A stretch of 64,000 bases of DNA from Sistotremastrum niveocremeum HHB9708. Lineage: Eukaryota; Basidiomycota; Agaricomycetes; Sistotremastrales; Sistotremastraceae. Below are positions 34,721-46,960 of the stretch, piece after piece. The stretch is taken from assembly GCA_001630475.1 (NCBI GenBank), contig KV419410.1, positions 62,001 through 126,000 of the forward strand, written 5' to 3'. The translations under genes were made by a program, and so were the position numbers. The first letter of the stretch is position 1. Every line of letters starts with the position of its first letter. Below the pieces are notes generated by a model. It was given only the letters and a program-made list of their open reading frames with translations. It was not told the DNA's origin and made no database searches.

Positions 34721-36143
34721 TCATGATACTTGTGCCCCTATAAGTGATGCGAAGCGTCTCGCCAACTTCTTGGTCTCGCCTGGTGCGCCCATGACAGTGA
34801 ACATCAAGCCTTCATCGGAGCCTCCTGAGCTTGACCGACCCTGTAATGGAGTCAGATCAAACCTTCCAAAGGCCCAATTGAGGATGAAAGAAGATATCGG
34901 CGCCGATGGACCGTCCACTTCTTTGTAATGTATGAAGCCTTTGACTCTGTAGATCGATTCTTTCGGTAACATCGCCAGGGCGGATTCAAGGAGCGCCGCG
35001 GAAAGAGGTTGTACAACTGGCGCAGGGCCCTGCTGCGAAGAAACGGAATGGGATTGCGTATGCGAGTGGTCGTTGCCTTCATGCCGATGGCTCGGCCCTT
35101 TGGTGGGAGGTTTCCCCCGCCATACAGTCAATGTTTCGACCTCCGTATCATGTGGCTCATGTGCGGCGCTATCTTCGTGTGGCTGTCCCTGTAAGAAAAG
35201 TTTGGAGTCGATACCAAATATGACGTCTGGTGAAACACCATTCCGTCCGTGACATCGCAGTTTAGGCGTTAGATCGTTGAGCGTGTGCAGATGATCGATC
35301 ACATCATCCAACTGACGCTCTGACACCTGCAAAAAAGCCGAGTGAATTGAGCAGCTCTTCAGGCTCCAGAGAGAATTTGATGATCACGAACGTTTTCCCA
35401 CTTGTTCTGTGAACAAGCGTTAGGCTATGACATTTGAATAAGACGAAGCAAAGCGGAACGCACGATCAAGATAAGATCCGTATAGGCAGCTTGCATGCGT
35501 GCGGTTGTACTGCTATCCTCGTAACCGACGAAGTTCTCGGCATCAATCACAGTGACGATTGAGTCCAATTTGAAGTCTCCGGACGTTTCCTTTTCTAGGT
35601 CACGTATCTGGAAAGCCAGGGTAGCTGGGAATGCAGATCCCGATGTCTCGATAATAACGCGATCGGGACGATAATTATCTTTCCAGTGCCATACTGAGCA
35701 ATCGGGCAAGGGACTAAGACACATGGACACACCTCTGATTTCCAGTAGAGCAGTCTTCATTTGGCCCACAAGCACACAGCACCTATCGAGGGTTTCAGAC
35801 GCCGGGCCCATGATAAGATGTTGGGGGTCCTCACATGCATCCGTTCAAGATCTCGCTCACTGCCGTCAGCGACGACTGGCGAGCCAATTGGCTATCAACT
35901 GAGATGCACCCCATAAGGAGCTCGTCAAATGGAACCGCATACGGAGACATACCTTCAACATCTCCAAATTCGTTCTTCAGCAAACAGACTTTGTAATCCT
36001 TTGGCAACTGCGGGAGTAATGACAAGATAATGGACGTCTTCCCTGCGCCTACCCTTCGATAACGTTAGGCTAGAACGACTGATAGAGCGTCGAGGATGCT
36101 TGCCCAGAAAACCAGTGAATACGGTGATTTGGATTGGTGGCAT
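34721..36143 (-). CDS. CobW/COG0523 family GTPase, putative metal chaperone
   Basis: G3E-family P-loop GTPase of the CobW/ZNG1 type, thought to insert or traffic Zn2+ or cobalt. The N-terminus [13 protein letters not shown] continues across an intron into [15 protein letters not shown], giving Walker A GAGKT. That intron, about 36049-36103, has a gc donor, and only this join restores the P-loop. [13 protein letters not shown] is the family's switch region. The metal-binding CXCC motif is NGCMCC, again assembled across an intron (about 35786-35836). Next are [20 protein letters not shown] (Walker B region) and [12 protein letters not shown]; the NKWE tetrad follows as the NKxD variant. A His-rich linker ([15 protein letters not shown]) fits metal binding. 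The CobW_C domain has [15 protein letters not shown]. Divergent from cox10, 161 bp between starts. Not assigned to ZNG1 specifically. Confidence 0.92.
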
Positions 36144-36304
36144 CGTCTTCGGAGTTGGCCGATCAAGCGCTCAGACTTCTGTCCTGCTCAAGCAGAGCGT
36201 CGGCACTTCCAGTTGAGCTGCATTCGTGACCGCAGCCGGGGACGCAGTGAGTCAGTAATTTCATATCTCGAACGTTGTGCTGTTGTTAAATTCAATGGGT
36301 AGAG

Positions 36305-37648
36305 ATGTTCCGAATACGCAACTTGCGCATTTGCGACGAATGTCTGCATAGACTGCGATTTGCACCTTTGTGTCGAAGAAACTCGAGCCTCGCTGCTGTT
36401 CCCGCCCACGCATCCAAAACTATCAATTTCTCATCGTATTTCTTTGCCAATGGTCGACAAAGGATTGAGGATCGCGTCGAGACGTCCAGTTCTCCGCTCG
36501 AGACCGCACCAGTCTCTCAAAATTCCCAAGAAACTGCTACCGAACATATTCAATTCAAGGGGGCAGCCTCACCTGTACCATGGCCTCCTACAGACGTTGC
36601 TTATCGTCCATTGCCTCCCATGACGGTCCGACTGCTTGCCAAAAATTATATGGCATTATCGAAAGCTCGATTGACCTCTTTAATTGTCTTGACTGCAATG
36701 TCAGGATATGCACTCTCCCCCCTCCCTGGATCCATACCCGTATTATTATCCACCGCTCTTGGGACGACCCTATGTTGTGCTTCGGCCAACACTCTTAATC
36801 AGATGCAAGAAGTACCGTTCGACGCTCAGATGGTGCGAACCAGGTCAAGACCACTGGTCCGACAAGCCATCACTCCTTTACATGCTTTCGGATTTGCCTC
36901 TGCCACAGGGGTCGTTGGTGTCGGGCTCCTCGCTAGCTTCGTTAATCCTCTCACAGCCTGCTTAGGGGCTTTAAATATAGGCCTCTATGCCGGTCTATAT
37001 ACGCACATGAAGCGGACAAGTATTGCAAATACTTGGGTCGGCGCCGTTGTAGGCGCCATTCCCCCTCTTATGGGATGGGCTGCTTGCGGAGGAGCGCTCA
37101 TTCCATCATCAACATCACCCATCGCCCTCTATCCACCTCAGTTCCTGGAAGCAGCGAATACCGCATCACAACTCCTTCCAGCCGACAATCCCCTTGCCGC
37201 TTGGACTCTAGCCCTACTTCTTTTCTCATGGCAATTCCCTCATTTCAACTCCCTCTCCCTCATGCTTGCCTCATCATACGCCAGAGCGGGATTCCGAATG
37301 CTCTCAGTTGTTTCACCATCACGAAACGCTGCAGTATGCCTACGACACGCTATTCTACTACTGCCAGTTTGCAGCGTCCTGGTGCCGCTCAGTGGATTGA
37401 CAGACTGGGGATTCGCAATCACCAGTCTCGCGCCCAACATTGTAGCAGTTCGGGCAGCGTGGAAGTTCTGGAGTATAGGATCCGGAACGTCAGAAGCTTA
37501 TGCCAAAGCAGTTTGGCGAATCAGCCTCTGGTGGCTGCCAGTCATCCTTGCGTTGATGATGGCACACAAGCGCAGTACTGATTGGAGCAGTTTTTGGTCC
37601 GCAAAGGAGGAGGAAACTAAAATTTATATAGAACCTAAAGCATCATAG
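36305..37648 (+). CDS. cox10: Mitochondrial protoheme IX farnesyltransferase (Cox10)
   Basis: Inner-membrane UbiA prenyltransferase that farnesylates heme B to heme O, the first step of heme A synthesis for cytochrome oxidase. It is a single 447-codon exon, unusual in this intron-rich window. The N-terminal about 90 residues are Arg/Ser rich with no acidic start (MFRIRNLRICDECLHRLRFA), a mitochondrial targeting signal. The catalytic core begins with LLAKNYMALSKARLTSLIVL. The first Asp-rich prenyl-diphosphate motif lies in NTLNQMQEVPFDAQM with RTRSRPLV. Then come GALNIGLYAGLYTHMKRTS and NTWVGAVVGAIPPLMGWAA, the second signature, and LLFSWQFPHFNSLS. Helices continue to the end. It sits divergent to a metal-chaperone GTPase and about 2.7 kb from another complex IV gene, cox12. 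Confidence 0.97.
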   Translation: MFRIRNLRICDECLHRLRFAPLCRRNSSLAAVPAHASKTINFSSYFFANGRQRIEDRVETSSSPLETAPVSQNSQETATEHIQFKGAASPVPWPPTDVAYRPLPPMTVRLLAKNYMALSKARLTSLIVLTAMSGYALSPLPGSIPVLLSTALGTTLCCASANTLNQMQEVPFDAQMVRTRSRPLVRQAITPLHAFGFASATGVVGVGLLASFVNPLTACLGALNIGLYAGLYTHMKRTSIANTWVGAVVGAIPPLMGWAACGGALIPSSTSPIALYPPQFLEAANTASQLLPADNPLAAWTLALLLFSWQFPHFNSLSLMLASSYARAGFRMLSVVSPSRNAAVCLRHAILLLPVCSVLVPLSGLTDWGFAITSLAPNIVAVRAAWKFWSIGSGTSEAYAKAVWRISLWWLPVILALMMAHKRSTDWSSFWSAKEEETKIYIEPKAS

Positions 37649-37780
37649 TCATAGTCGTAATGCAATCGTTGTCTGGATCTTCTGAGATATTGTCTGGACT
37701 TGAGTCGATCATTTGAACAACGTATTTCGGAAGCCGAATCGAGATGTATTCTGCCGCGACAAAGCTCGACTTCACGCTCC

Positions 37781-38666
37781 ATGTCCGATGTCAGAGCACT
37801 CTTAAGAGCTAAACGCACCGAGAATGAGACGAGGGTGAATCATCCCTATGCTGCGTACAATGCTGCTGGGCAGTTACGATGTTCAGCATGTGCTCTCAGT
37901 AAGTCTACACGCGTGTTGACAACCTATCCTGAGCTTTTGTCCAGATGTAAAGAACGCTATTGCTTGGAACGGCCACATCGGAAGCAAAGGACACCGTACA
38001 ATCATTACCAAAATCAAAGCACGAGAAGAGGCTGATGCTGCTAAGAAGGCAGGGAAACGCAGCGCGGACGGAGAATCTGGCGACTCTGTTTCCAAAAAAC
38101 GAAAGGTCTCCCCAGACGACGGCGACGACGAGACGTCCGGAGACCAACAGAAAACTACCAGCTCCGGCTTTCCCAACGATTTCTTCTCAGATCCTTCGAG
38201 AGCTCCTCCACCCGTCGAGTCTGACGAGGAAGAGGATGCTCCCGCTGCTCCTGCTCCTGCCGCCCCCGCACCTGTTGACGAAGAATGGGAGGCTTTCAAA
38301 AGAGAAGTGCTCGATCCCATAAATCAGGATGCGGAAATTGAGAAGGAAGAGGTGTTTGCTCGTGCCACCGTCTTTGCTGAACCCGAACTCCAAGAAGAGA
38401 TACCGGAAGGCTTCCCCACCGCTCGCCCTGCAGACGGAGAAGAAGAGCCTGAAGCTCCACCTGAGCTCAGTGAAAGAGATTTACGGGAAAAGAAAGAGCT
38501 TGAGGAAAGAGAACTGATCATGGATCGATTATTAGACGAAGAACGGGCCCAAGAGGAGGCAGATAATCGGGTCGAGACGCTAAAATCCAAACTGGAAGCC
38601 ATCCGGCGTCGCAAAGAAGCCGCAAAGCTACAGAAAGAGCGGGGAAAGGGCAAGGACAAGAGCTAG
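37781..38666 (+). CDS. ZNF830/CCDC16-like zinc-finger coiled-coil protein
   Basis: Homologue of ZNF830 (CCDC16), a nuclear protein linked to the spliceosome (XAB2 complex) and genome stability in animals. The start MSDVRALLRAKRTENETRVN leads to HPYAAYNAAGQLRCSACAL, joined across an intron (about 37900-37945) to NVKNAIAWNGHIGSKAHRT. This gives a C2H2 finger of CX2C then H and H, the ZNF830 arrangement. After a basic stretch (AGKRSADGESGDSVSKKRKV) the body is acidic and Pro/Ala rich. FFSDPSRAPP and EWEAFKREVLDPINQ, then the long charged coiled coil (LREKKELEERELIMDRLLDE) and a Lys-rich end match the family. ATG 37781 is the first in frame. It follows cox10 on the same strand after 132 bp. Confidence 0.88.
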
Positions 38667-38808
38667 CTTTGGCGGTATGTCTTCTCTGCTTTACAACGAC
38701 GCATACGCTAAACCATACTCAAGACCGCAAGCCATCTCTGAGGCTGCCCTGGATTCAATTAATTATTGTGATCACTATGTATAATAAGACCGTCTGTTCT
38801 ACAACAGT

Positions 38809-39656
38809 TCACTCTTCCTCTGTCAGCTTGGCGCCTTCAGTCGCACCACCCATCGACTTCACAAGGTCCTCCGTCCGTGTCTTCACCGCAACCTTCATCT
38901 CTTGGGCCACAACAGCACCGGCATCTTTCGCTAGTCGCATCATAGCTTCGAACCGATCGATATGCAGTCGCGTTTCCATCGTCACTAAAGTGACTTTGCC
39001 AGTACGGGGTATTGTCGCGAGCGTAAGGTGAGGGAGATCTGACTCTTCGATGTTTGTCAAGTCGAGGAGAGGTGATGTCGAATGGACGCCGCACGTCACG
39101 GCTGCTACATAGTCCTTGACTGCTATGCCTGCCGTCACGAGAGCGAGTGTTGTTGCATTTATGCATGTCTGAAGAACGCCTGGATTCAAGGTCACGATGA
39201 CATTGCATTTCATATTCAACCAGGACTTACCACCATCTTGCTGGAGAATTTGTACGTAGATATCAATCTGGGAACGTGGATATAGATTCGTGAGGATCAC
39301 AGGTTCAAAAGTTTCTCGAATGGAAGCCGCAAATTCCAGTATGCGTCTGTATGTCATACAGCGGCTAAGAAGTTTCAGCAGGAGCCAGTGCTTACTTGTC
39401 GCCTCTGTTCCGTTTTCGATGTTCGCTGGTACTAAACGGCGCAATCAAGACTTCGACATTGATGTTTGCACGATCGTGTAGGCTTTGCGACCGTAGCCGA
39501 GGTTCCCGAGGTCCAAAAACATTTACTAGCACCGTTGTCAATCCATGGGAGACCTGGGCCGAGCCATCTGCTGATCCTTGCGGCGTGAGGTCGATGAGAA
39601 TGTCTCTCAGTTCGTATTGTCGTCGACCATCTGACCGGTAGCCACCGTCATTGAGG
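38809..39656 (-). CDS. rrp41: RNA exosome core subunit Rrp41/Ski6 (first coding exon unresolved)
   Basis: RNase PH-fold subunit of the nine-protein exosome ring that channels RNA to Rrp44. The listed part begins at an acceptor at 39656: SLNDGGYRSDGRRQYELRDI, then ADGSAQVSHGLTTVLVNVFG and PREPRLRSQSLHDRANINVE. Downstream are LEFAASIRETFEPVILTNLY, PRSQIDIYVQILQQDGGVLQ, INATTLALVTAGIAVKDYVA and TSPLLDLTNIEESDLPHLTL, in the order of yeast Ski6. It ends KSMGGATEGAKLTEEE. The arginines and DG of the PH fold are present; eukaryotic Rrp41 is inactive as a phosphorolytic enzyme. The start codon must lie in the 145 bp before the divergent npt1 gene, but I could not find an ATG-containing exon that splices in frame. 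At least three introns. Confidence 0.93.
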
Positions 39657-39800
39657 CTAGAAGTGTACGTTATGATGTATTCGTCATGAGATATGAATCA
39701 AGACATGCATTTCGACACGAGATCCCTGTTCGGATGTTTAGCAAGCACCGGGAATTGGAAGGAGGCTCGTGCTGACCATTGAGAACAAATTGTGCTTCCG

Positions 39801-41564
39801 ATGCCGACAACCTCGCCAGCGACGATGACCTCAATGACCGGACACAAATTCCCAGTCTCAATTCTAGATACCGATTTTTACAAGGCAATGCGTCTCTATT
39901 TTAATCGATATGCAGATGTTTTGATAGTTATCATCAGTTGACAATGCAACAAGCCGTGTTGCACCATTTCCCAACGCAGCAAGTCACGTATCGATTTACG
40001 AATAGATCCAAAGATACGCTATTCACCCAGTCTTGTGTGGATCGATTCACGGAATACGTGCATGGTAGAATCTAAATCTGCTCATCGAACGCCATGCCGA
40101 TTATATTACCAAAGATCTGGCGACCTTGAGGTTGACCTCGGAAGAAAGGACATGGCTCTCTGAAAGGCTGTCATATTTCAAAGAGCCTTATCTGGACTAC
40201 CTCTCGAATTTTCGTTTCAACCCCTCCGATGTGGACATTCAATTTATCCCCGCGAAACCATTGAGCCCAGGTGGCGAGATGGGAGGCGAGTTGAAGATTT
40301 CAGTACAAGGTGTTTGGTCCGAAGCAATCATGTGGGAGGTCCCTCTCATGGCAGCCTTGAGTCAGGCGTATTATGAAACAGTAGACCTCGACTGGTCGAA
40401 TGAAGGTCAAGAAGGTGAGCCCAACAGACCAAAACTACGCGAATAAATTACCCATCGATGTCAGAAAACGCGTATAACAAGGCAAAGTTATTGCTGGAAA
40501 ATGATGCTATATTCTCCGAATTTGGGACCCGACGAAGGAGAGCCTTTTCGAGTCATGATCTGGTAGTGCAAGGCTTGAAGCGCGCAGCCTATGAACTGAA
40601 CGGCAAGACGAAAGGAAAGCTAAATGGTACTAGTAATGCAGGTTTTCTCGGAGCCATGAGATGCGACTGTGTATTGACAACTCGTCCCATAGGTTTACTT
40701 AGCATTTAAGCATGGCCTTTCACCAATTGGGACGATCGCTCAGTCAGCTGTTCCGTGCATTTTTAATCTGAGCCATGATTTGACTTGACAGTCCACAGTG
40801 AATGGTTTATGGGCGTAAGCAGCGTCGACCCTCCGCCTCAACTTATTCTCAGTCTTTTCGATGCTAGATCGCCGCGTTGAAAGGCTATGAGAACAGCAAT
40901 GGCCTGGCATTATCGTTGTGGGAAGAAGTATACGGAAATACTGGGCTGGTCGCCTTGACAGATACCTTCTCCACAGAGGTCTTCTTCAGAGTAAGTTCGG
41001 CAACCATACCTTCGACCTATTTTAATCATTTATCCAGGATTTCGTGAAGGATAAGGAACGGGCAAACCGCTGGCAAGCTCTTCGTCAAGATTCGGGCGAT
41101 CCATTCGTGTTCGCACCTCGGGCCAAAGAAGTCTACGAATCCCTGGGCCTGGATCACACAAGCAAGATCATCGTCTACTCCGATGGATTAAGCGTGGACA
41201 AAGCGCTGGAGCTCAAGAAACACTGCGAAAGCGTCGGGTTCATTCGTTCGTAGATCTCTGTCCTAACTTCTCACTCGACGGTACTGAGCATCTGCACAGC
41301 GTCCTTCGGGATTGGTACCAATATGACGAATGACTTCCGGACGCTGTCGTCGGGTGGCAAGGTTAGATCAAAGCCTTTGAATATTGTGATTAAATTAGCC
41401 ACCATCGATGGACACCAATGTGTCAAGATCAGTGATGAGTTGACTAAAGTAGGCATCCTATTGACTGGTGTCCACTGACAACCCACTAACTCCGTGAACA
41501 GAACACTGGTCAGCCGGAGACAGTAGATTATGTTAAGAGAACATTAGCCATCAAGGTTCCGTAG
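39801..41564 (+). CDS. npt1: Nicotinate phosphoribosyltransferase (NAD salvage)
   Basis: Cytosolic/nuclear enzyme converting nicotinic acid and PRPP to nicotinate mononucleotide in the Preiss-Handler pathway. The start encodes [20 protein letters not shown]; three in-frame ATGs (39801, 39825, 39834) are possible. ILDTDFYK joins [12 protein letters not shown] across a 43-nt intron at 39895-39937 whose donor is gc rather than gt. Then [47 protein letters not shown] and [20 protein letters not shown] follow. GTIA joins HEWFMG across another intron, giving the catalytic-histidine signature. [60 protein letters not shown] and [11 protein letters not shown] complete the fold. Stop TAG is at 41562-41564. 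Family order and spacing are complete, so the gene looks intact. Confidence 0.95.
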
Positions 41565-41854
41565 CCGTAAATCATTGATCCCAGCTCGATGCTTTCTTGG
41601 AAATGTACTTTTAGACATGTCTTGCTCGAAACTTAGAACATGGTTGAGTTCTAATTCTATGCGCAGTTTATCGTCCGTAAGGCGGCATGTTGGCCATTAA
41701 TTGCCCTCAGTAAGAGCACAATCAATGATATTAGTCCAATAAGAAGCCCAGGTGAATAGAAGAAACCAATGAAGTGGGTATAGCATGCAGGGACAACACA
41801 ACAATACATGGAACAGAACCTGACATAAATGCCACAGAGGAAAGATCAAGTGTA
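41565..41854. other. convergent 3' regions
   Basis: Just under 300 bp between the stops of npt1 (+) and the SH3 gene (-). It is AT rich and should hold both polyadenylation regions. Nothing else is seen. Confidence 0.4.
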
Positions 41855-42713
41855 CTAGAATATTGCGTTGATTATGCCACTTCCAACGGCGGCGCCTAAG
41901 GAGAAGATACGATCAGTAAAATATTAGTGGGACTCAGAGCTAAGAACAACATACCTGCTCCAAACCCAACACCGCTAACGGCAGCACTGCCAGCTTGAGC
42001 ACCGAATTTACCGAACTTAGACTTCTTAGGTTCTCCTTGAGCAGGTGGAGCTTCGGGCTGCTGCTGCGGCAGAATGGGTGGTGGTCTAAACCCTCCACCG
42101 GGCGGTGGCGGTGCCATGAATCTACCACCAGCTGCAGGCTGAGGCGCAGCCATACCAGAAGCCACAGGCTTAGGATCAGGTAGGTGGGTATACGAGGGTG
42201 GTGCGGGAGAAGTCACGGGAGTTGTCAGTTTCTCGACGTAACTTGATGGGACGAGCCCTTCACGGCCATTGACACGACCTCTGTACCAATCTGCATTCAC
42301 TTCTTCGACAATGTCGATAATCTGCCCAGCCTGGAAAGAGAGGTCTTCGGGATCCTAAATAATACCATTTAGGATGGGTCAAAGTGTTCGTAAGCCGATT
42401 CACTCACTGAACCATCTTCATTGTAACTCCAGAGCGCTTTTGCTTGTGGCAATGAAGGCGCTCGAGGCACGGGGGGAGGAGGGGGAGGAGCATGCCTTCC
42501 TAGACCTGGAAGTCTGCCATTGGGAGCAGTAGGCATAGGAGGGTTGAAAGCTCTAGGAGCAGGCGCGGTGGGCTGGGGAGCGCGATTTGACCCAGGGAGT
42601 TTAGAAATAACGACATCACCGTCGGCCTGCGACATATAACCCTGAGATATAAGAAATTCGACATCAGACTTCATGTGCGAAGCCAGATATTCGACACTTG
42701 GATTGTGTGCCAT
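41855..42713 (-). CDS. SH3-domain protein, paralogue A (Lsb1/Pin3-like)
   Basis: Small cytoplasmic SH3 adaptor resembling yeast Lsb1/Lsb2 (Pin3), which bind the WASP homologue Las17 and influence actin patches. The N-terminal helical segment is SVEYLASHMKSDVEFLISQG and YMSQADGDVVISKLPG. A Pro-rich linker has a run of nine prolines around PPPPPPVPRAP. The SH3 domain spans two exons: QAKALWSYNEDGS, then EDPEDLSFQAGQIIDIVEEV, NADWYRGRVNGREGLVPSSY and VEKL, including the ALYDY-like start and the W-x-GR-x-G-x-xPSSYVE core. The tail is Pro/Gly rich and ends in GAGAAVGSGIINAIF, a small glycine-rich hydrophobic segment shared with the paralogue at 46.1 kb. Head-to-head with trm8 (75 bp). Confidence 0.9.
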
Positions 42714-42788
42714 CGTCGAGTTAGCGTTAGAAGAGAGTGATCGGATCGGAGTGCGGCTGTTCTAATTTCACAAGTGCTGGCGACGAAG

Positions 42789-43730
<942 letters not shown>

Positions 43731-43840
43731 CAGATATCTGAAACATAATGCATATAATGATTGTATATGAGCCACACAAAATTATTCTATAATGGTTGTA
43801 AAGTCTATTTTTGCACTACCGTCCTCATGTCATTGGCTGT

Positions 43841-45808
43841 TTAAGGCTTGTTGGCGAAGATTTTCTTGATGGCTTCCGTTGAGTAGGATTTGGGTCGCTC
43901 CAGGGCTGCAGAGACAGTCAGTGTGTTATTCTGCGACAAAACGGAATAAACGTACGAGCACCGAGGGCACGATCCCAAATAAGCTGAGCGGCAACACCGA
44001 AAGCACGCGACACACCGAACAAGACGGTGTAGAAGTTCATTTGATCAAGACTGACAAACGAGGTAAGGCAGCTAGCACGAACCAGGACGACAAAAACTTA
44101 CCCATAGTAGGTCAAGAGCACACCGGAGTGAGCGTCGACATTGGGCCAGGGGTTCTTAGCTTTACCAGCCTCAAGGAGGACATCAGGTGCGATCTTGTAA
44201 ATTTGACCAACAAGCTTGAACAGAGGGTCGTCAGGAAGATGTTTCAAGGCGAATTCTCGCTGCGCGGTATAACGAGGATCCTGTAACACGAATGAGCAGT
44301 GGAGATAGAGAGGTTTGAATAATACGTACTGTTTTACGGAGGACGGCATGTCCGTAACCGGGGATGACCTGTCCACCCTTCAAAGTTGCCCAGACGTACT
44401 CCTTGATCTTCTCGTCGGAGATGTCATCACCAATTTGAGCCTTCATCTTCCTCAACCAAATAAGAACTTCCTGGTTTGCGAGACTGCAGGCCAGATAAGA
44501 AAGGAAAGATATGATGTTTTCCGGCGACATACCCGTGAAGAGGTCCGGCCAAACCGTTCAAAGAAGCACCGAATGCGAGGAAGGGGTCAGAAAGAGCAGA
44601 TCCGACAAGCTTCCCAGTGTGAGCAGAGACATTACCACCCTCGTGATCCCTATCAAAATATTTAGTATTATTCGCCCAAAAATATTAACGACTCACGAGT
44701 GAATGACGACATAAAGTCGAAGAAGCTCGACGAAAGCTTCGTTATCACCGAAGCCCAAAAGGGTAGCAAGATTCGCAGAGTAGTCCTTCGAAGGATCAAT
44801 AGCAGGGAGCTTTCCCTTGCCGAAGACGTTGCGATAGATTCGACCGGCAATGTTGGGAAGCTTTGCGATTCTAGTGCGGACATAAAAATTTTCGAAGGAA
44901 GCAAATGACGTCATACGTACAAGTCCATGGAATCCTCAAAGGTAGGTCCCCAGTAATCTTTCTTTGAGATACCTTGTTGGTAGGCTTTGGCGAATGCGGA
45001 GTCGTGGTTGAGCTAATTGAAGTGATTTAAGTATCGGATTTCGAAAAACATGAAAATACGAACAGCGGTAACGGCCATGCTGAACTGGGTCATAGGATGG
45101 AGGGTAGGAGGGCAACGGTCGAGGATTTCCTCGACAAATTCGGGGAGTTGTGCGCGAGCAGCCCATTCCTTGCTGAGAGCCTGGGTCTGTTCGGGAGTGG
45201 GGACTTCACCAGTGAGGAGGAGCCAGAAAAGAGCTTCGGGGAGAGGTTCTGAGCCACCGGGAGCTTTGGGAAGCTGAGCCTGGCAGTCAGGAATGGTCTT
45301 TCCACGGAAACGAATTCCCTCCTCTGCGAAAGGTAAGAAAATGCCGAAGATTTGGGATATGGACAAATTACTGACCAGCATCGAGGACCGAGCCATCCCA
45401 CAAAAGAGCGGGGAGACCACGCATACCACTGTTTGACAACATTAGACTAGCATTTTGGATCAAAGACAACACTTACCCATATACCTGGTCTACAGTGACT
45501 TGACCGAAGGCCTTAGCACCGTGCTCCTTGCGAACTGCTTTAACCTAGCGAATATATGAACTCAACGTGCTCGCGAGGGCGTCATTAATGTCTTACATTC
45601 TCGATCTCTGCAGGAATGAGCTCTGCTAAACGTTCCTTGAGAGTCTGGGTTTTGGCCGTAGCATATGCGCGTCTTGCAACGCCAGCTTGCGCAATAGGTT
45701 GTCGAGACTGCAAACGGTGCCAGCGCGTTCAATACAGAGCAATAAATTTCGAAAATGTCGGGGACGACGCACATTTCTGAGGGCAGAACGGAGGGCAGAG
45801 GCTTGCAT
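43841..45808 (-). CDS. cit1: Citrate synthase, mitochondrial
   Basis: TCA-cycle enzyme condensing acetyl-CoA and oxaloacetate. The presequence [12 protein letters not shown], then [20 protein letters not shown], is basic with no acids, a matrix-targeting signal. [40 protein letters not shown] and [16 protein letters not shown] open the mature enzyme. Substrate-binding histidines are in [12 protein letters not shown] and in [20 protein letters not shown]. The catalytic region is [20 protein letters not shown] with the citrate-synthase signature, followed by [14 protein letters not shown] with the catalytic Asp. The protein closes with [20 protein letters not shown] and [15 protein letters not shown]. 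About 470 residues in at least seven exons. The form is mitochondrial rather than peroxisomal, since it does not end in SKL. Confidence 0.97.
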
Positions 45809-46117
45809 GGTTGGAGATGCGGTGGATAAAGTGACGACGATGAAAAGTAGCAGACGATGACCTGTTGGGGCAAATTTCTTGCGGTACTTTCCGGGTTTCT
45901 CCGATGTCTTCCGGCGTTCGTGTCTTCTGTGGCTGTGCACTGCACCTCTGATTCGAGGAAATGTATGCATATATCACATGAAATATTCAAGACAGGTACA
46001 AAGCCAACAACATCTTCACACCAATACAACAAGTACAAGACAGAACAGTAAACCCACAAAGCAATCGACCTCAAGACACTAACTTGAATTCACCGACAAT
46101 CCGGTGACTCAAGATGT
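45809..46117. other. intergenic region, SH3 paralogue B 3' side to cit1 start
   Basis: About 310 bp holding the cit1 promoter and the end of the SH3 paralogue B transcript. Short overlapping open frames here are not supported as genes. Confidence 0.4.
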
Positions 46118-46888
46118 TCAGAAGATCGCACGAACCAATTTGCCACCCAACGCAGCACCTGCCTCAGCGTATTCGTGTCAGCGTTTCATTTGAAGATAGT
46201 TGTGACCCACCTGCACCCATGCCGACACCTCGCGCAGCGGCAGTCCCGGCCTATACACATTCAGAATTCATGCTTGACCAAATCACATGCATCGTTCGTA
46301 CCTGATTGCCGTATTTCGACGTTTTGGCCTTGGATGATGAATTGTCCACCTGCTGGAGGCCCAAGCGGTTGGTACCACCAGTGGTGGGAGGAGGATCCCA
46401 GTTCTTTCTGAATGAAGATTTGACCGTGGGTGGTGACTGAGGAGATTGGGCCTCAGATTCGCCTTCCAATTTCTCGACGTAGTTAGAAGGAAACAGGCCC
46501 TCTCTGCCTGTCTTTGTGACACGGCCCCGCCACCAGTCCTGGTTTACTTCCTCAAGGATCTCGACAATGTCTCCTTCTGACATTGTCAGGTCATTAGGGT
46601 CCTGCGCCTATGCATGAGACATTTGATTGAGAGCATGCCGTACTATGATCATACCGATCCATTTTCGTTATAGCTCCAAATCGCACGGGCCTTGACGCTA
46701 CCAGGCTGCCCTCCTATTGATAACGAACCAAGTCCTGCGGTAGTCCGGGCAATAGGAGCCTCCGCGGAGGGACTGAGTTTGGCTTTCATGATTTCAGCAT
46801 CCTGTTTAGAGATATGCCCTTCAGACACCAGATGATCCACGTCCCTAACAAGCTGTGCCGCCAGATGTTCCAATGTCTGCTGATTCAT
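46118..46888 (-). CDS. SH3-domain protein, paralogue B (Lsb1/Pin3-like)
   Basis: Second copy of the SH3 adaptor found at 41.9 kb. The N-terminal helix MNQQTLEHLAAQLVRDVDHL and VSEGHISKQDAEIMKAKL aligns with paralogue A's ASHMKSDVEFLISQGYMSQA. The Pro-rich linker is much shorter. The SH3 domain is split by an intron at the same place: SVKARAIWSYNENGS, then DPNDLTMSEGDIVEILEEVN, QDWWRGRVTKTGREGLFPSN and YVEKL. The tail is Ser/Pro rich and ends GMGAGAALGGKLVRAIF, again like paralogue A. Conserved domain order, intron position and C-terminal motif point to duplication, with long divergence since. ATG 46888 is the first in frame. Head-to-head with the Nudix gene, 72 bp between starts. Confidence 0.9.
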
Positions 46889-46960
46889 CGCAAGACCTGA
46901 GGTCGTCTCGAGTGTGAATGAGTCAATAAGTTCCACAAAGCGGCCATCGTTGCAATCAAA

